A stretch of 64,000 nucleotides of DNA from DASPNH01 sp035626675. Lineage in GTDB: Bacteria; Desulfobacterota; Binatia; UBA1149; CAITLU01. This document shows, in pieces, positions 61,780-64,000 of this stretch; the stretch's first letter is position 1; each line of letters opens with the position of its first letter. The stretch lies in contig DASPNH010000125.1 of assembly GCA_035626675.1 (NCBI GenBank), forward strand, positions 38,733 through 102,732, in the 5' to 3' direction. Below the pieces are notes generated by a model, which did not search any database, was not told the DNA's origin, and was given only the letters and a program-made list of their open reading frames with translations. A program made the translations under genes and the position numbers.

Positions 61780-61846
61780 CGGGCCGGCACGTGCACCGGG
61801 CTGGGAGTCGCTTGCGCTCTAGACGCCCGGTGCACGTGCCGGCCCG
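61780..61846. repeat. 22-bp perfect inverted repeat upstream of the NtrC-family gene
   Basis: Arms 61780-61801 and 61825-61846 are exact complements around a 23-nt loop. The core is GGCCGGCACGTGCACCGG. It starts 66 nt before the regulator's ATG and lies in the 368-nt intergenic region (61715-62082), which otherwise holds only the sigma-54 site at 62047. It could be an operator, a leader hairpin or a mobile-repeat relic. Confidence 0.75.
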
Positions 61847-62046
61847 CCCTCGTAGCGGCGGCTCCGGGGGCCTCGTAGCGGGCGGCGTCGGCTCGGCGTC
61901 ACGAGCCCGATGCACCCGTGACTGCGCGCTGATTTCCCTGCCCGTATACGGTGGCAGGTGGGCATTTGACCACCTCGCCGGCTTCTCACATCCCGCCTCT
62001 GGACCGTCACTTAGCCAAGTCATTGAAAAACCAACGGTCCCATCTG

Positions 62047-62062
62047 TGGCATAGCCGTTGCT
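62047..62062 (+). promoter_or_regulatory. sigma-54-type -24/-12 promoter
   Basis: TGGCATAGCCGTTGCT matches the TGGCAC-N5-TTGCW consensus with GG and GC 10 nt apart. The expected start of transcription, about 12 nt downstream, is near 62073, just before the TetR gene (62083 or 62092). The divergent NtrC-family gene encodes an activator that would suit such a promoter. Confidence 0.65.
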
Positions 62063-62082
62063 TTAGGGGTGGCGTGACAAGG

Positions 62083-62799
62083 ATGACCACCATGCGACTC
62101 GCAACTTCTTCCACCAAGCGCTCGGGATCGTCGGCCGCCGCGGGAACGGGCATTCGCGCCCAGATCCTCGAGGCCGCCCTTGCCGAGTTCGGCGAGCACG
62201 GCTTCGGCGATGCTTCGCTGGCCGCCATCGCGCGCAAGCTCGGCGTCACCGCGCCGCTGCTGCTCTACCACTTCGGCTCCAAGGCCAATCTGTGGCGCGA
62301 GGCCGTCGAGGTGCTGATGGTCCGCTGCGGCACCGTCATCGAGGCCGCCGTCGAGGACGGCCGCAACATGGACGGCCGCAGCGCGTTCCGTCTGGTGCTG
62401 CGCCGCCTCGTGTACTTCCTGGCCGCCAATCGCGCGATGTATCGCCTGATGCGCGATGAGGGAGCGGTCGATCACGAGAGCCGCGAGTGGCTGGTGTCGC
62501 GCCACCTGGGCCCGTTGTTCGCGCAGATCGAGAGCGTCTACAGCCGCGCCGTCGCCGAGGGCGGTCTGCGCGCTGCTCCTTTCCAGTCCACCATCTTCAT
62601 GCTGCTCGGCGCGTCCAGCCAGTATCTGGAAGCGCGCTCACTGGCCTCCAGCCTCTTCGGCCGTTACGAGTTCGGTCCGCATTCGCTGGCGGCCTACGCC
62701 GAGCAGGTCATCGACTTCTGCTTCGAAGGCATCGCTCCCGAGCAGCACTGGCATGCGCCTCTGTCTTCGGACCAGACGCTGCGCGTCGCGGTCGGCTGA
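62083..62799 (+). CDS. TetR-family transcriptional regulator
   Basis: A 238-residue regulator. The N-terminal HTH is in 'IRAQILEAALAEFGEHGFGD', followed by 'LAAIARKLGVTAPLLLYHFG'. The rest is a helical ligand domain like that of fatty acid or drug-sensing TetR proteins. An ATG at 62092 with AAGG 9 nt upstream may be the true start. It heads a run of three plus-strand genes behind a sigma-54-type promoter. Confidence 0.88.
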   Translation: MTTMRLATSSTKRSGSSAAAGTGIRAQILEAALAEFGEHGFGDASLAAIARKLGVTAPLLLYHFGSKANLWREAVEVLMVRCGTVIEAAVEDGRNMDGRSAFRLVLRRLVYFLAANRAMYRLMRDEGAVDHESREWLVSRHLGPLFAQIESVYSRAVAEGGLRAAPFQSTIFMLLGASSQYLEARSLASSLFGRYEFGPHSLAAYAEQVIDFCFEGIAPEQHWHAPLSSDQTLRVAVG

Positions 62800-62822
62800 G
62801 CCAGCACTCACGGAGAGACATC

Positions 62823-62969
62823 ATGACTCTGGATCAAGCTGCCATGGCCGACGACCGCTTCACGCTGGCCGAGACGCTGCCTTCGATCGGTCTTCTTCTT
62901 CTGGGCGTGCCCACGCTGACGGTGCTGGTGATGTCGGCCGTCCGCTACGTGGTAGGCGGCACGCTGTAA
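62823..62969 (+). CDS. small membrane peptide
   Basis: A 48-residue protein with one hydrophobic segment (about 20-42, 'SIGLLLLGVPTLTVLVMSAV'). A good GGAGAG site is just before the ATG at 62823. It follows the TetR gene by 23 nt. The function is unknown; single-pass peptides of this kind often modulate a membrane complex. Confidence 0.55.
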   Translation: MTLDQAAMADDRFTLAETLPSIGLLLLGVPTLTVLVMSAVRYVVGGTL

Positions 62970-63002
62970 TCGCGAAAGCGTCTTCGAGAGGGGAGCTCGA
63001 AC

Positions 63003-63533
63003 ATGCTGGACACTGGAAACGCATCGATGATGTCGGCCCAAGGGGAGAGGGGGAGAGCCCGGAACCGCAAGCTCGGGACCCGGCGCTGCAGTGGGACAGC
63101 AGCGCCGGGGCCCCGGGCAGGCGTATCCTGGCTCGTCGTCACCATGTCGTCGCTGCTGCTGGTGGCCGCAGCGTCGACACCGGTGGACGCCGGAGGCGCC
63201 GGCGCACTGCTCGCGAGCGATGTCGCGTTGCGATTTCTCGGACTGGCCGTTTTCCTCGGCTCGACCGCCCTGCTGCTGATGACGAGCCGGCGTGACTGGA
63301 AGCGCCTGGCAGAACGTGAGCGCCGCGCTCCCGGCCTTCTCACCTCGCTCGGGCTCGAGGTGCGCGGCGCTCACGGCCCCATCGATACGCGCTTGCACGC
63401 GATCATCGTCGACGACGTCATCGCACGGCACCTGCGCAGCTGCGACGCGACGCTGCTGGAACGTCGCCGCGAGCTGGAATCGGTTCGAACGAAATTCGCT
63501 CAGATCCTCGGGCCGCAACCCCGAGGCATCTGA
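63003..63533 (+). CDS. hypothetical protein with two membrane segments
   Basis: A 176-residue protein with a basic N-terminus, two membrane segments (about 42-60 and 74-92) and a soluble C-terminal helical part with 'DTRLHAIIVDDVIARHLRS'. No family is recognised. GAGGGGAGC precedes the ATG. It is the last gene of the TetR group, before a strong terminator. Confidence 0.6.
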   Translation: MLDTGNASMMSAQGERGRARNRKLGTRRCSGTAAPGPRAGVSWLVVTMSSLLLVAAASTPVDAGGAGALLASDVALRFLGLAVFLGSTALLLMTSRRDWKRLAERERRAPGLLTSLGLEVRGAHGPIDTRLHAIIVDDVIARHLRSCDATLLERRRELESVRTKFAQILGPQPRGI

Positions 63534-63621
63534 ACGGAGACCGGGGGGAGACCGGCGGCGTCGAAGACGGGTGTTGCGAAAGCGACCGCGGTCTCTTTCG
63601 CCATCCTGAGACGCCGCAATT

Positions 63622-63657
63622 GGCGCCGGGCAACCGCAAGTGCCCGGCGCCTTTTTT
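63622..63657 (+). terminator. rho-independent terminator after the TetR operon
   Basis: A perfect 11-bp stem (63622-63632 with 63641-63651), 8-nt loop and a T-run at 63652-63657. A classic intrinsic terminator, placed about 90 nt after the hypothetical gene and before the convergent partial gene. The stretch 63534-63834 holds only this. Confidence 0.9.
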
Positions 63658-63834
63658 GCCTCGAGCGCCGGCTCGACGACCTCCTGCGATTCGCAGGCAC
63701 CGTCTTGAAACGCGAATGCCGTGGAGCAGTGGCCTCCACGGCATGCGCGACTTGCGAAGCGTCAGACTACGACTGCTGGACCGACGTTGCGCGCCTGACG
63801 CCGGAGACGGCGCCGGCAGTGCGCTCGGCCGGCG

Positions 63835-64000
63835 TCAGGAGCCGCCCCGAACGGCACGGATGTGGGCATTGCCGGACGTTTTCGGGTACTTGGCAGCGCC
63901 TCCGAAGTCGATGTCCAAAACCAATGCGTACGGCGCGAAGGACGCATCCGTGGTCGATGACCAGTGGCGCTGGGTCCTCGTGCAGCTGCACGTCGTCACC
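63835..64000 (-). CDS. 3' end of a DUF1566 (Lcl-type) protein (partial)
   Basis: An open frame from the window edge reads 54 residues to a stop at 63835-63837. It includes 'TTCSCTRTQRHWSSTT' and 'NAHIRAVRGGS'. These match the DUF1566 protein at 35857-36648 at 'TECSCTHTKPYWSSTT' and its final 'YVRAVRAG'. It is therefore a paralog that continues beyond the window. It converges with the TetR operon. Confidence 0.78.
   Translation of the reverse strand, partial: VTTCSCTRTQRHWSSTTDASFAPYALVLDIDFGGAAKYPKTSGNAHIRAVRGGS

Noticed and set aside
63767..63991. A 74-residue minus-strand frame at the right edge
   Set aside because: Another frame on the same strand encodes the clear end of a DUF1566 protein, so this one is a shadow.
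1..64000. tRNA, rRNA, CRISPR or prophage
   Set aside because: I found no tRNA T-loop motif with a matching cloverleaf, no rRNA core, no spaced direct repeats, and no phage structural or integrase gene.

Overview
The window is GC-rich, densely coded bacterial chromosome with little non-coding space. Several traits suggest an uncultured Deltaproteobacteria-like lineage, such as Binatota or Myxococcota. These traits are two enzymes of F420-linked families (a Ddn-type reductase and an Rv1855c-type luciferase-like oxidoreductase), a cytochrome P450, two phytanoyl-CoA-dioxygenase-like proteins, LigD, many secreted Cys-rich or dockerin-like proteins, and REP-like hairpins built on GGGGTCAGGTAC or GGGGACTGTCCCC. 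This placement is an inference, since there is no rRNA or marker gene. I saw no tRNA, rRNA, CRISPR array, prophage or insertion sequence with a transposase.

Region by region. 1-5 kb: an ABC exporter, a Ddn-like reductase and a large HEAT-repeat protein of lower GC. 5-8 kb: a tightly coupled minus-strand operon of SDR, carboxymuconolactone-decarboxylase-like protein, small membrane protein and P450, probably for catabolism of a hydrophobic substrate. 8-20 kb: a secreted beta-helix protein, an MFS transporter, a methyltransferase, a tandem pair of small exported paralogs with hairpins around them, a ferritin-like protein, a modular secreted trypsin-like protease, a membrane fatty acid hydroxylase, a TPR lipoprotein and a beta-lactamase-fold hydrolase. 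20-31 kb: small membrane proteins, a TauE exporter, PhzF, a DMT transporter, dihydropteroate synthase, LigD (whose 3' end is invaded by REP-like repeats), a saccharopine-dehydrogenase-like protein, YqgE and the luciferase-like oxidoreductase. 31-43 kb: a double glycosyltransferase, a PEP-mutase-family protein, DUF2071 and DUF1566 proteins, two PhyH proteins opposite an AraC regulator, and a large surface protein with a Thr/Ser linker. 42-47 kb: a heme cluster with a HemD-HemE fusion, HemY and a lipoprotein. 47-54 kb: a CBS protein, an aldehyde dehydrogenase, a DUF255 lipoprotein, an ArsS-like radical SAM protein and a DapF homolog lacking both catalytic cysteines. 54-64 kb: two secreted proteins, a PDZ/GAF histidine kinase and an NtrC-type regulator flanking a zeta-toxin/Phd module, then a TetR operon preceded by a good sigma-54 promoter match. 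The window ends with the 3' end of a second DUF1566 protein.

The items most worth a second look are: the paired six-cysteine repeats in the secreted protease; the Ser/Ser DapF homolog; the toxin-antitoxin module between a kinase and its probable sigma-54 regulator, with a matching promoter next door; the REP-like hairpin family sitting in gene ends; the HemD-HemE fusion; and the double glycosyltransferase with one apparently degenerate half.
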